Origin: Neocallimastix lanati (nom. inval.)
Lineage: Eukaryota > Neocallimastigomycota > Neocallimastigomycetes > Neocallimastigales > Neocallimastigaceae
Direction: 5' to 3'
DNA length: 64,000 nucleotides
NCBI GenBank assembly: GCA_016946835.1
Contig: JACVTC010000088.1
Coordinates: 510,001-574,000, forward strand
The notes below the pieces were generated by a model. That model ran no database searches. It saw only the letters and a program-made list of their open reading frames with translations, and was not told the origin of the DNA. The position numbers and the translations under genes are program-made. Positions 24,882-36,224 of this stretch are shown in pieces. Every line of letters starts with the position of its first letter. Within the stretch, counting starts at the first letter, position 1.

Positions 24882-27800
24882 ATGAAATACACACAATTAA
24901 TTTCAATTGTTTTATCATTAACATCAACTCTTGCCCAAAATTTCTGTAGTACTACAGACCACACTGGTGAAAGTGTTAAAGAAACTAGTAACAAGGTTGG
25001 TGCTATTGGTGATATTGGTTATGAATTATGGTCAGACAGTGGTGATAACAGTGCTACTTTCTATTCTGATGGTTCATTCTCTTGTTCTTTCAAGAATGCT
25101 AAGGATTACTTATGTCGTTCCGGTCTTTCCTTCGATAGTACTAAAACTCACAAAGAAATTGGACACATTTATGCTGACTTCAAATTAGTTAAGCAAGATA
25201 TTCAAGATGTTGATTATTCATACATTGGTATTTATGGTTGGACTCGTGAACCACTTGTTGAATTCTATGTTGTTGATAATTGGCTTAGTCAATACCGTCC
25301 AGGTGACTGGGTTGGAAACAAGAAATATGGTGATTTCGAAATTGATGGTGCTGAATATACTGTTTATGAAAACACTCGTACTGGTCCATCTATTGATGGT
25401 GATAATGTTACTTTCAAGCAATACTTCAGTGTTCGTAAGGAAGCTCGTGATTGTGGTACTATTGATATTACAGCCCATTTCGAAAAATGGGAAGAACTTG
25501 GTTTAGTTCTTGGTAAGATGCATGAAGCTAAGGTTTTAGGTGAAGCTGGTAGTATTCATGATGGTACTAGTGGTACTGCTGATTTCCCATATGCTAAGGT
25601 TTACATTGAAGGTGCTCCAGTTGAAGAAGAAATTAATTCATCTGACGAAGAAGATGATGTAGTTGAAGATGTCAGTGGTGTAATTGAAGATGGAGATGAA
25701 TCAGAAGCAGAAGTATCAGGATCAATTGAAGAAGAAAATGAATCAGAAGAAGAAGTTAGTGAATCAACTGAAACTGTTGCTCAAACTACTGAAATAGTTG
25801 AACAACCAACTGAAGCTGCTACTGAACCAGTTGAAGTTGATCCATCTGACTTCTGTAGTGCTAAGGATCATACTGGTGAAAGTGTTAAAGAAACTAGTAA
25901 CAAGGTTGGTGCTATTGGTGATATTGGTTATGAATTATGGTCAGACAGTGGTGACAACAGTGCTACTTTCTATGCCGATGGTTCATTCTCTTGTTCATTC
26001 AAGAATGCTAAGGATTACTTATGTCGTTCAGGTCTTTCCTTCGATAGTACTAAGACTCACAAAGAAATTGGACACATTTATGCTGATTTCAAGTTAGTTA
26101 AGCAAGATATTCAAGATGTTGATTATTCATACATTGGTATTTATGGTTGGACTCGTGAACCACTTGTTGAATTCTATGTTGTTGATAACTGGCTTAGTCA
26201 ATATCGTCCAGGTGACTGGGTTGGAAATAAGAAATATGGTGATTTCGAAATTGATGGTGCTGAATACACTGTTTATGAAAACACTCGTACTGGTCCATCT
26301 ATTGATGGTGATAATGTTACTTTCAAGCAATACTTCAGTATTCGTAAAGAAGCTCGTGATTGTGGTACTATTGATATTACAGCCCATTTCGAAAAATGGG
26401 AAGAACTTGGTTTAGTTCTTGGTAAGATGCATGAAGCTAAGGTTTTAGGTGAAGCTGGTAGTATTCATGATGGTACTAGTGGTACTGCTGATTTCCCATA
26501 TGCTAAGGTTTACATTAAGGATGCTCCAGTTGAAGAAGTTCCACAACCAACTGAAACAGTTGCTGAAACTACTGAAATAGTTGAACAACCAACTGAAGTT
26601 GCTACTGAACCAGTTGAAGTTGATCCATCTGACTTCTGTAGTGCTAAGGATCATACTGGTGAAAGTGTTAAAGAAACTAGTAACAAGGTTGGTGCTATTG
26701 GTGATATTGGTTATGAATTATGGTCAGACAGTGGTGACAACAGTGCTACTTTCTATGCCGATGGTTCATTCTCTTGTTCATTCAAGAATGCTAAGGATTA
26801 CTTATGTCGTTCCGGTCTTTCCTTCGATAGTACTAAAACTCACAAAGAAATTGGACACATTTATGCTGACTTCAAGTTAGTTAAGCAAGATATTAAGGAT
26901 GTTGATTATTCATACATTGGTATTTATGGTTGGACTCGTGAACCACTTGTTGAATACTATGTTGTTGATAACTGGCTTAGTCAATATCGTCCAGGTGACT
27001 GGGTTGGAAACAAGAAATATGGTGATTTCGAAATTGATGGTGCTGAATACACTGTTTATGAAAACACTCGTACTGGTCCATCTATTGATGGTGATAATGT
27101 TACTTTCAAGCAATACTTCAGTATTCGTAAAGAAGCTCGTGACTGTGGTACTATTGATATTACAGCCCATTTCGAAAAATGGGAAGAACTTGGTTTAGTT
27201 CTTGGTAAGATGCATGAAGCTAAGGTTTTAGGTGAAGCTGGTAGTATTCATGATGGTACTAGTGGTACTGCTGATTTCCCATATGCTAAGGTTTACATTA
27301 AGGATGCTCCAGTTGAAGAAGTTCCACAACCAACTGAAACAGTTGCTGAAACTACTGAAATTGTTGAACAACCAACTGAAGCTGCTACTGAACCAGTTGA
27401 AGTTGATCCATCTGACTTCTGTAGTGCTAAGGATCATACTGGTGAAAGTGTTAAAGAAACTAGTAACAAGGTTGGTGCTATTGGTGATATTGGTTATGAA
27501 TTATGGTCAGACAGTGGTGACAACAGTGCTACTTTCTATGCCGATGGTTCATTCTCTTGTTCATTCAAGAATGCTAAGGATTACTTATGTCGTTCAGGTC
27601 TTTCCTTCGATAGTACTAAAACTCACAAAGAAATTGGACACATTTATGCTGATTTCAAGTTAGTTAAGCAAGATATTCAAGATGTTGATTATTCATACAT
27701 TGGTATTTATGGTTGGACTCGTGAACCACTTGTTGAATTCTATGTTGTTGATAACTGGCTTAGTCAATATCGTCCAGGTGACTGGGTTGGAAATAAGAAA

Positions 27801-29138
27801 TATGGTGATTTCGAAATTGATGGTGCTGAATACACTGTTTATGAAAACACTCGTACTGGTCCATCTATTGATGGTGATAATGTTACTTTCAAGCAATACT
27901 TCAGTATTCGTAAAGAAGCTCGTGATTGTGGTACTATTGATATTACAGCCCATTTCGAAAAATGGGAAGAACTTGGTTTAGTTCTTGGTAAGATGCATGA
28001 AGCTAAGGTTTTAGGTGAAGCTGGTAGTATTCATGATGGTACTAGTGGTACTGCTGATTTCCCATATGCTAAGGTTTACATTAAGGATGCTCCAGTTGAA
28101 GAAGTTCCACAACCAACTGAAACAGTTGCTGAAACTACTGAAATTGTTGAACAACCAACTGAAGTTGCTACTGAACCAGTTGAAGTTGATCCATCTGACT
28201 TCTGTAGTGCTAAGGATCATACTGGTGAAAGTGTTAAAGAAACTAGTAACAAGGTTGGTGCTATTGGTGATATTGGTTATGAATTATGGTCAGACAGTGG
28301 TGACAACAGTGCTACTTTCTATGCCGATGGTTCATTCTCTTGTTCATTCAAGAATGCTAAGGATTACTTATGTCGTTCAGGTCTTTCCTTCGATAGTACT
28401 AAAACTCACAAAGAAATTGGACACATTTATGCTGACTTCAAATTAGTTAAGCAAGATATTAAGGATGTTGATTATTCATACATTGGTATTTATGGTTGGA
28501 CTCGTGAACCACTTGTTGAATACTATGTTGTTGATAACTGGCTTAGTCAATATCGTCCAGGTGACTGGGTTGGAAACAAGAAATATGGTGATTTCGAAAT
28601 TGATGGTGCTGAATACACTGTTTATGAAAACACTCGTACTGGTCCATCTATTGATGGTGATAATGTTACTTTCAAGCAATACTTCAGTATTCGTAAAGAA
28701 GCTCGTGATTGTGGTACTATTGATATTACAGCCCATTTCGAAAAATGGGAAGAACTTGGTTTAGTTCTTGGTAAGATGCATGAAGCTAAGGTTTTAGGTG
28801 AAGCTGGTAGTATTCATGATGGTACTAGTGGTACTGCTGATTTCCCATATGCTAAGGTTTATATTAAGGATGCTCCAGTTGAAGAAGTTAAGGAAGAAAC
28901 TTGTTCAGCTAAAATTCTTGCTCAGGGATACAGTTGCTGTCCAAAAGGATGTAGAGTTTATGTAACTGATGATGATGGTGATTGGGGTTATGTAAACAAT
29001 GAATGGTGTGGTTGCAAAGTAGATTTTAAGATCTGTGCTCAAGGTTACCCATGTTGTAAGGGTAAATCTGAAATCTACTTTGTTGATAAAGATGGTAACT
29101 GGGGATATGAAAACGGAGATTGGTGTTTACTTGCTTAG
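24882..29138 (+). CDS. Five-domain GH11 endo-1,4-beta-xylanase with two C-terminal fungal dockerins
   Basis: A 1418-aa secreted enzyme in a single exon. Residues 1-18 are a signal peptide (cleavage probably after TLA). Five GH11 xylanase domains start at F21, F324, F585, F846 and F1107, each about 222 residues. GH11 enzymes hydrolyse xylan beta-1,4 links with retention. The expected nucleophile is the Glu of EPLVE(F/Y)Y (E127, 430, 691, 952, 1213) and the acid/base is the Glu of VLGEAG (E221, 524, 785, 1046, 1307); all ten are present, so all five domains look active. Linkers are acidic, with repeats of [17 protein letters not shown]. The first is longer and rich in Ser/Glu. Two cysteine-rich dockerins (about 1339-1382 and 1383-1418; [16 protein letters not shown] and [17 protein letters not shown]) should dock the enzyme to gut-fungal cellulosome scaffoldins. 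Domains 2-5 are exact 783-bp units. Coding GC is far higher than in flanking DNA, with biased codon use typical of strongly expressed genes. Confidence 0.97.
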   Translation: MKYTQLISIVLSLTSTLAQNFCSTTDHTGESVKETSNKVGAIGDIGYELWSDSGDNSATFYSDGSFSCSFKNAKDYLCRSGLSFDSTKTHKEIGHIYADFKLVKQDIQDVDYSYIGIYGWTREPLVEFYVVDNWLSQYRPGDWVGNKKYGDFEIDGAEYTVYENTRTGPSIDGDNVTFKQYFSVRKEARDCGTIDITAHFEKWEELGLVLGKMHEAKVLGEAGSIHDGTSGTADFPYAKVYIEGAPVEEEINSSDEEDDVVEDVSGVIEDGDESEAEVSGSIEEENESEEEVSESTETVAQTTEIVEQPTEAATEPVEVDPSDFCSAKDHTGESVKETSNKVGAIGDIGYELWSDSGDNSATFYADGSFSCSFKNAKDYLCRSGLSFDSTKTHKEIGHIYADFKLVKQDIQDVDYSYIGIYGWTREPLVEFYVVDNWLSQYRPGDWVGNKKYGDFEIDGAEYTVYENTRTGPSIDGDNVTFKQYFSIRKEARDCGTIDITAHFEKWEELGLVLGKMHEAKVLGEAGSIHDGTSGTADFPYAKVYIKDAPVEEVPQPTETVAETTEIVEQPTEVATEPVEVDPSDFCSAKDHTGESVKETSNKVGAIGDIGYELWSDSGDNSATFYADGSFSCSFKNAKDYLCRSGLSFDSTKTHKEIGHIYADFKLVKQDIKDVDYSYIGIYGWTREPLVEYYVVDNWLSQYRPGDWVGNKKYGDFEIDGAEYTVYENTRTGPSIDGDNVTFKQYFSIRKEARDCGTIDITAHFEKWEELGLVLGKMHEAKVLGEAGSIHDGTSGTADFPYAKVYIKDAPVEEVPQPTETVAETTEIVEQPTEAATEPVEVDPSDFCSAKDHTGESVKETSNKVGAIGDIGYELWSDSGDNSATFYADGSFSCSFKNAKDYLCRSGLSFDSTKTHKEIGHIYADFKLVKQDIQDVDYSYIGIYGWTREPLVEFYVVDNWLSQYRPGDWVGNKKYGDFEIDGAEYTVYENTRTGPSIDGDNVTFKQYFSIRKEARDCGTIDITAHFEKWEELGLVLGKMHEAKVLGEAGSIHDGTSGTADFPYAKVYIKDAPVEEVPQPTETVAETTEIVEQPTEVATEPVEVDPSDFCSAKDHTGESVKETSNKVGAIGDIGYELWSDSGDNSATFYADGSFSCSFKNAKDYLCRSGLSFDSTKTHKEIGHIYADFKLVKQDIKDVDYSYIGIYGWTREPLVEYYVVDNWLSQYRPGDWVGNKKYGDFEIDGAEYTVYENTRTGPSIDGDNVTFKQYFSIRKEARDCGTIDITAHFEKWEELGLVLGKMHEAKVLGEAGSIHDGTSGTADFPYAKVYIKDAPVEEVKEETCSAKILAQGYSCCPKGCRVYVTDDDGDWGYVNNEWCGCKVDFKICAQGYPCCKGKSEIYFVDKDGNWGYENGDWCLLA

Positions 29139-29847
29139 ATAAAAATATTAAACAATTGAAATTTTATTTGATTACAATTAAATCAAGTAAAAAAAAAATA
29201 AAAAATAAAAAATAAATAGTTTAAAATAGTTGAAATAGTTATTATATTAATAGATTTTTTTTTTTTTTTTTTTTTATTATTTTTTATTAAAATCAATAAA
29301 AATAAGAAATAATAAATAAAAAAAAAAAATAAAAAAAAATAAAAATTATGTATAAATATATATTAATTATTAATATCTTTTTTAATAGATATTAATAATT
29401 AGTATTTTTTAATAAATATTGTTAATATAATCTTTATTAAAAGATTAAATAATGTTATATTAACATAAAATAATAAAAGTTAAAAAAATTTATAGATAAA
29501 ATGAATAAGTAATAATAATAATAATTGTAAAAAAAAAAAAAAAAAAAAGAAGAAATTAAAAATTAATAAATAAAAAAAATATATATATATAATAAATAAA
29601 AAAAATTAATTTAAAAAATTATTAAAAATTTATATATAATTAACATTTCATTAATAATTGATAATAGATTATTAAATTAGTTACTTGAATAATTAGTATT
29701 TTGAATATAAAAAATTAAAAAGAAATATATTATTTAACTTGAATGTAAAAGAAATTTCTTATTTCTTATTTTCTTATTTTATTAATGTTTTTTTTTTTAT
29801 TTAAGAATCATAAATAAGTGTATAACATCATATTCACATATTCTAAC

Positions 29848-29868
29848 AACAACAACAATAATAATAAT

Positions 29869-29962
<94 letters not shown>
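29848..29962. repeat. (AAT)n microsatellite
   Basis: An interrupted AAC/AAT array of about 115 bases. Confidence 0.9.
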
Positions 29963-29963
<1 letters not shown>

Positions 29964-30062
29964 GATCTTTATTATTATAAAATTATTAAAATAAAAATAA
30001 AATTAAAATATAGCAAAAAACATTCGATAAAAATAAAAAGGTTATAAATAATTAATACAATT

Positions 30063-30101
<39 letters not shown>

Positions 30102-30182
30102 TTATTTATTTTAATTATTTTTTATCGTTTGTATTTTGCTATATTTTATTTTTATTTTATTAATTTTATAATAATAAAAAAC

Positions 30183-30590
30183 TTTATAAAGGCTAGTATG
30201 GCTAATGCCTCTGAAGGAGAAGACCATAACTTCTTTCAGATAGTCAATTCAAGCTCTAATCCGGAATAAGAATTCCTTTTAAAACGAAATCTTATTATCT
30301 GGAGGTGGTTCATTGTATATGAATTTTTTTCTGAATTTATTTATACACTTATTTTGAATATTCCTTTTTTTTTTTTTTTTTCTTTCATATTACTATTTTA
30401 AATATTATTATGTTCTAATTGGACAAATAATATATATATATATTTTTTTATTATAAATTGTGCCTTTTTTTTTATATAAAAAAAAAATTAATAAATAAAT
30501 GAATAAATAAATAAATGAATAAATAAATAATAAATAAATAAATAAAGTTTAAAGTTCACAATAATTACAGCTATGAAAAAAAAATTTATA
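30183..30590 (+). mobile_element. SINE-like / dispersed repeat, copy 2
   Basis: The head GGCTAGTATGGCTAATGCCT then CTGAAGGAGAAGACC...GTCAATTCAAGCTCTAATCC resembles a tRNA-derived pol III promoter (A-box-like then B-box-like). Downstream it matches the minus strand of 13890-14205: CGGAATAAG, TCTGGAGG, TTTTGAATATT, TTACTATTT.AAATATTATTAT, AATAAATAAAGTT.AAAGT, CAATAATT.CAGCTAT. A 17-base T run and an AATA-repeat region differ in length. No target duplication was identified. Confidence 0.5.
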
Positions 30591-31326
30591 AAAAAATATT
30601 ATTGAATAAATAAAAACTTTATAACTATTGTCTTTAACATTAATAATTCTTACATGTTTTATTTTTGAAACAAATTATATGAAACAAATAAATACTTGAT
30701 GTATTTGATAAAGTACTCCAGGTTCAGTATTTTTTGTTGGGAGAAGTTTTATTTATATAGTTTTTAGTTATGAAAATTTATTTATTTATTATTTAAAAGT
30801 AATTATAAATTATTTAATACATGTATTTATTTATTAATTTGAAAATATAAAAGAAATAATTGAGTAAATTGGCATAAAACATTGCGAAGAATAATTATAA
30901 AGAATTATTCTTGCTTTTATATTTAGAAATCATAATAAACTATTTAATTAATTAGTTTTTATGATAACTATTAAGTATTTAAAGTATTTCATATAAAAGT
31001 ATAAAATAAAATAGTATAAAATAAAATATATATTAAAGTAAAATATTAAAAATAAGTATTATTCGTAAAATAATAATAATATTAGAAATTTACTATAATT
31101 AATAAAATGTAAAATATTAATATAAAATAATAATTATTTATAAAAAAAATAATAAAAAGAAATTTATAAATTATTTCAATTTTAAAGGTAACATAAAATT
31201 TATTACATAAATTTTATGTTTACATCAATTTTTATGTTCTTACATAATTTTATGTCATAATTTTAGTTTTATCACATTATTTTTAATCATATTTAATTTA
31301 TGTCACGTAGTTGCAAATGATTTATT

Positions 31327-31392
31327 AATTTATTTTTATGTAATTATTAATAAAATAATTTATTTTTATGTAATTATTAATAAAATAATTTA
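31327..31392. repeat. 30-bp direct repeat, two copies plus part of a third
   Basis: AATTTATTTTTATGTAATTA plus TTAATAAAAT occurs twice head to tail, and a third copy begins. Confidence 0.85.
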
Positions 31393-32479
31393 TTAATAAT
31401 TAAAATTTTTATTTCCGTTTTATATCATATTTATATATTAGTAAATTATCATTAATTTTGAAATATTTTAATTCATATAAATTGTTGACCGCTATTTTTA
31501 TTAATATAAAAAAATTTTTAATATAAATATATAATATTATTTGTTTATTTCTTTTAGAAATGAATTGTTCAATTGAAATTAGTTTTATTAAGTCTCTTTG
31601 TTAATTAATTACAAAAAATAGATAGATTATAAGTATATGAGCAGTACATAATTTTGGTAAAGGATTTAACATGTACCATGTGGATCAAACCACATTATAT
31701 ATTTCATGAATCAAAAAATACATTATTTATAAATAACAAATAATTTATATAACATAAATAAGTATATATGAAAGTAAATAATTAAAATTAAACTTTGTAT
31801 TTTAACAGTATATTATTTATTTATTATTATTGTTATTTTATAGAAAAAATATAGTTACAATCAATTTATATGATTTGTAACAAATGTAAAATCCATATGT
31901 TTTTCTAAATATGATATTAATAATTTCTCCGTATGTTATTATTTGTCTCCATTAGTTAAATACTTCTTATAAACTTTATTTTATATTTATTTGTTTGTGT
32001 TGACCAAAAATAATTATTTATTTAATAAACTTTATATTCAAAATTAAGATATATGAATCAACATTCAATTCGAAAATTCGAAATAACATTTACTATTTAT
32101 TTATTTGTTTATTTTTATTTTAATTAATACTTTTTTTCTTTTTTTTTTTTTTAGAAAAAACAAATGAATTATAAATTAATCATGAGTAAATTCCAAAATT
32201 CCGTTGTTTTCTGTACTATTTTTTTTTTCTTTTAATATATAAATAAATAATAATTATAAATTCAAGAAATTTATAAAATTAATTAATATTAATTAATTAA
32301 TATATTAATTTATATATGATTCTATAGAAGAATTGTCTTGGTATTAATGTTTATCAATAATCAATTTAATAAACACAATAATAGAAATAATTAATAATAT
32401 AGATATAATACTAAAAATATGAATATAGTAAGTTTTGATGATTATTATTATTTATTATAATGATTATTTTTTCTATTAT

Positions 32480-32950
32480 TAAATTTTTATTATTTTGTGG
32501 TATATTATTCCTTGGTTAACTATAATATTCATTTTGTATATTAAATATATTATTTAATCCTCCAAAGGTTGCATTCCATTTGACTAATTTAATACTTTCA
32601 ATAATATCTTCTACATAACCTTTACATTTTGTCCAATTCTTTTTAATTCTAATATTAGTATATCCATGCTTTTTCAGGTAAGGATTTGAAAAGTATGATA
32701 GCTTTTTCTACATCGCTAGTTCTTTATATTTAATTTTTCAAGGTCTTCGAATTTTGTATTTAACTGATTTTGGAATATATAAATACTTTCAGTATCTCTA
32801 TACTTTATATTATTTATTTTCTTAATGATGACATTTTTTCTGCTCAATTTATTCCCATATAAATGTTTTCAAAAAATGTCTTTATTTTATTCGCTGTTAA
32901 ATGTGGATTTGCAATTTCTTTTAAAGTTCTTTCTCCAAGACTGCCTCTTA
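32480..32950 (-). pseudogene. Ty1/Copia Gag relic
   Basis: On the minus strand, interrupted frames read YRDTESIYIFQNQLNTKFED then LEKLNI, then DVEKAIILFKSLPEK, then IRIKKNWTKCKGYVEDIIES and IKLVKWNATFGGLNN. The order 'two-helix linker, D-E/V-EKA-LL-SLP' is that of Copia-type Gag (UBN2/retrotran_gag). Frameshifts and stops separate the pieces, so it is dead. No adjacent pol or LTR is visible; the right side abuts an A run and a MITE. Confidence 0.6.
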
Positions 32951-32998
32951 ATAACATTTATCATATTCTTTGTTACTGGTTAGGGCGGTACACACCGG

Positions 32999-33034
<36 letters not shown>

Positions 33035-33047
33035 GTGCTTTTCGCAG

Positions 33048-33755
33048 GGAGAGTTGCATTTCCCCAGATTGCATTTCGCCAAGTGGCGTATTATTAAAAT
33101 GTTGCATTTCCCCAAGTTGCATTTCGACAAATGGCTTATTGATATAAGTAAATGAATGAATAAATAAATAAAAATTCAAAATAATTTTTTTAAACTTGTT
33201 TTTATTATATTTTATAATTAATTATAGATATTTTTTAAAATAAAATAATTATTAATAATATTTAATTATAAAAATAAATTTAATTATAAAGATATATTTT
33301 AATATTTTGTAAAAAAATAATATTATAACAATACTTTAATTATAAAAATATATTTTTAAAATAATAAAATTTTATCATAAAAATATATTTTAATGTTCTT
33401 AAGCTAATCTAATCTAATAAAGATTAAAAATACTTTAATGATTATTGTATTTATTCATTTATTCTCTTTTTAAAATAATTTTTACTATTAAAAAAAATTA
33501 TTATTATATATTTTAATATTTCGTAAAATAGTAATAAAATAATAATTTATAATATTTAATTATAAAAATATATTTAATTATAAAGATATATTTTAATATT
33601 TTGTAAAAAAATAATATTATAACAATATTTTAATTATATAAATATATTTTTAAAATAATAATATTTTATTTATTTATTTATTTAATAATTCACAATTTGG
33701 CGAAACGCAACCTGGCGAAATGCAATTTGGCGAAATGCCCCACCCCTTTACGCAA
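33048..33755. mobile_element. MITE, 'AGAGTTGCATTTCGCC' terminal-repeat family, second copy
   Basis: The left end is GGGAGAGTTGCATTTCCCCA, then GATTGCATTTCGCCAAGTGG. The right end (33695-33750) is its inverted equivalent, AATTTGGCGAAACGCAACCT then GGCGAAATGC twice and GCCCCACCCC. The motif GCATTTCGCCAAG recurs several times inside each end. The interior has repeated AATATTTTAATTATAAAAATATATTT blocks. The two roughly 70-90-codon open frames over its left end are not genes. Confidence 0.7.
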
Positions 33756-33766
33756 TCGTGCATTTC

Positions 33767-34410
33767 ACAATGCGGCGTATTTTGGTATGTGGCTTGTTTT
33801 TTAATAATTTAATAAATAATTATTAAATAAATAATAATTTAATTAATAATAATTAAATAAAAAATAATTAAATAAATAATAAATAAATATTCTTTTTTTT
33901 TTTTTTTTTTTATATAATTTATTGATATTCAATTATAAAAATAATTTTTTATAATGACAAGCAGTAATTATACTTGGGTAAGGAGCGCCAATGCAGAGTA
34001 ACTGTAAGGCAGTCCAGCAGGGACGGGACCACCTACTAAGTAGGAAGTTAGATAAGGGTTCTAGTAATAAACCATTGTGTGTCTACAGATGTGCAGCTGG
34101 GGAGAAATCCTGCTACGATCGTTAAAAAAAAAAAAAAAAAAAAAATATAATAAAAATAATTTTTTATAATTCTTTTTTAATTGAATATATTATTATTTCT
34201 TTTGAAATAATAATATATTTTTTCAATTAAATATTATTAAATATTATTTCAAAAGAAATAACAATATATTCTATTAAAAAAGAATTATAAAAAATTATTT
34301 TTATAATTGAATATTAATAAATTATATATATATATATATAATATTTATTATTTATTTATTAATTAAAAACAAGCCACATACAAAATATACCACATTGATA
34401 AATGCACTAG
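33767..34410. mobile_element. Fold-back MITE, about 45-bp terminal repeats, carrying a SINE
   Basis: The left end GTGCATTTCACAATGCGGCG then TATTTTGGTATGTGGCTTGT pairs with the right end (34367-34411), which reversed reads GTGCATTTATCAATGTGGTA then TATTTTGTATGTGGCTTGT. Subterminal arms of about 70 bases (around ATAATTTTTTATAATTCTTT and TTTCTTTTGAAATAA) are also inverted copies, so the element minus its insert can fold back over nearly its full length. The SINE at 33956-34149 interrupts the left arm. Confidence 0.75.
33956..34149 (+). mobile_element. SINE with poly-A tail and 21-bp target-site duplication
   Basis: A GC-rich body (GACAAGCAGTAATTATACTT ... GTAAGGCAGTCCAGCAGGGA ... GATAAGGGTTCTAGTAATAA ... 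GCTACGATCGTT) of about 170 bases is followed by an A run of about 23. An identical 21-base sequence (beginning ATAAAAATAATTT) flanks it at 33935-33955 and 34150-34170, the signature of target-primed retrotransposition. GGGTTCTAGTAA is a possible B box. It has no coding capacity, so it would need the machinery of a LINE elsewhere. Confidence 0.75.
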
Positions 34411-34761
34411 ATTTGTAAAAATAACATAACCCTTTATTTATTTATTTTTTTTTTTTAAAAAAGCATATAGATAAAAATATATATAGCATTTAAGTTTATG
34501 CAGTCTACAAAAAAAATTATATAAATATAATTTTTTTTTATAAAATGTATAATACATTTTATGTAAATTTTATTTATTAAAAAAATTATAAAATTTATAA
34601 ATATATATGTAAAATAAATTATTTTTAAATACATATATTTTATTAAAAAGAAATATTAATTTATTTTTATATTTTAATATTTTTATTTTATATAAAATCT
34701 TTATTGTATATATTTTTCATTCTAGATTTTATTAGTAAAAATCTAAAAGAAGAAAACAAAA

Positions 34762-35505
34762 ATGAGTAATAAACGTAACTATGTTTTCTATCAAATTCTT
34801 CAAGGTGTAGGGGAAACTCGACAACCTCATAAAATATATGAAAATAATACAGATACTACTGTTATGATAAACTTATTGTCTATTTCAGCATCAGTAATTC
34901 CATTGGATTTTTTTGTAAGAAATACAAATCTATCATTATCACCCATTACATCTTATATCTATATAAATACTGATTTAAATATTATTAATGGAGAATCAGT
35001 AGATGCTTCAAATTTAATTGATATTTTTTCTTATAATACCTATAATAATAATAAATATAATAGATATATAATATTAAATCCTCATAATACATTATATTAT
35101 AAAAATCAGTTTAATAATCAATTTTGTGGTTCAACAATGTCTATTATCTATACAGTAGAAACTCTTCATAAATATAGTGTATCAAATGAAAAGATTTTAT
35201 CTGAACCAAAAATAATTTCATCAACCACTGAAGTTACTACAATTAAAAACGATTCTTCTTCTTTTGGAGAAAGTTGTTCATCATTTGGTTCATCATCTGG
35301 TGAAGAATGGATAGAGAAACACGAAGAATTAATAAAAAATGCTTGTATTAACAAGGGATACTTTAAAGAGTTATTAAAGCAACTGAAATCAGCAAATCTC
35401 CTCAACCTTTACCATACTATTTGTCAACGATGGAATGATGAGAATACATTTGATGCAATTATTGGTGATAAAACTATTTTTATATTTAAAAAGGATAACC
35501 TTTGA
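34762..35505 (+). CDS. Hypothetical protein, 247 aa
   Basis: A single open frame, MSNKRNYVFYQILQGVGETR..., preceded by an A-rich leader (AGAAGAAAACAAAA) and ended by TGA at 35503-35505. Base composition is clearly above the surroundings. There is no signal peptide or membrane helix. The first 130 residues look like a beta-rich globular part (SASVIPLDFFVRNTN, ITSYIYINTDLN). Next come a Ser/Thr/Glu-rich linker (about 155-182: SSSFGESCSSFGSSSGEEW) and a helical C-terminus (KGYFKELLKQLKSANLLNLY, then HTICQRWNDEN..FDAIIG). I do not recognise a family. Its 5' neighbour is the SINE/MITE cluster. It is isolated by several kb from other genes. Confidence 0.65.
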   Translation: MSNKRNYVFYQILQGVGETRQPHKIYENNTDTTVMINLLSISASVIPLDFFVRNTNLSLSPITSYIYINTDLNIINGESVDASNLIDIFSYNTYNNNKYNRYIILNPHNTLYYKNQFNNQFCGSTMSIIYTVETLHKYSVSNEKILSEPKIISSTTEVTTIKNDSSSFGESCSSFGSSSGEEWIEKHEELIKNACINKGYFKELLKQLKSANLLNLYHTICQRWNDENTFDAIIGDKTIFIFKKDNL

Positions 35506-35659
35506 CTTTTAATAATAAAATCTAAAATTATTCAATTTTCTGTCATATTGATACATACATAGTGTGTTAAATTAATAATATTCAAACTTATTAAATAGAA
35601 TAAATAAAGACATGTACAATTTACATTCTTCATTTTCATATACATACACATATATGATA

Positions 35660-35905
35660 CAAAAATAAATAAATAAATAAATATAATTGATATTAAATGT
35701 TATATTATAGAAGTGAAAAATTAATATATTAAAATTTTTAAATAAGTATTAACTTTTATTAACTATTAAAATGCTTAAATGCTTAAATAAATAAATAAAT
35801 AAATAAATAAAACTGATATTAAATGTTATATTATAAAAGTGAAAATTTAATATATTAAAATTTTTAAATAAGTATTAACTTTTATTATATTAAAATGCTT
35901 ATATT
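35660..35905. repeat. Tandem duplication, period 126 bp
   Basis: An (AAAT)n run followed by GATATTAAATGTTATATTAT, AGTGAAAA, then ATATATTAAAATTTTTAAAT and AAGTATTAACTTTTATT occurs at 35689 and again at 35815 with a few differences. Confidence 0.9.
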
Positions 35906-36133
35906 ATTTTTAAAGTGTGTTCAAAATTTCAATTACTTTTAATTACTTTACTAAACTAAATATTTATATTATTAATAAATAATTTTAGAAAAATAAAAAA
36001 AAAATTAAATATTAAAAAGAATTATATTAAAATAAGTTAACACTTTTTTCATTAATCCTTTATATAAAGCGTATATTATATTATATATGATATTTATTAT
36101 TAAAATTTTCTTTAAATAGTGAATTTTTTTTTT

Positions 36134-36172
<39 letters not shown>

Positions 36173-36224
36173 TTATATACTAATAATTGAAGAATTTTTA
36201 AATATAATTAGTTTCACAATTATT

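Larger units (their letters stand above)
29139..32470. other. Gene-free AT-rich stretch downstream of the xylanase gene
   Basis: This contains (AAT)n tracts at 29853-29962, a T run of about 39 at 30061-30099, the SINE-like repeat copy 2, 30-bp direct repeats at 31329-31390 and a fold-back near 31188-31260 (ACATAAAATTTATTACAT/ATAAATTTTATGT). I see no gene. Confidence 0.6.

Noticed and set aside
25218-28764. Repeated 69-143-codon open frames on both strands
   Set aside because: Shadows of the repeated GH11 domains; they recur with the same 783-bp period and have no independent features.
29848-30100. Possible CRISPR-like or centromeric array
   Set aside because: Plain AAT microsatellite and homopolymer, with no repeat-spacer structure.
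32863-33179. Two open frames of 94 and 68 codons across an A run and MITE end
   Set aside because: Repeats of CISPSGV/GEMQL arise from the repeated GCATTTCGCC motif; not protein.
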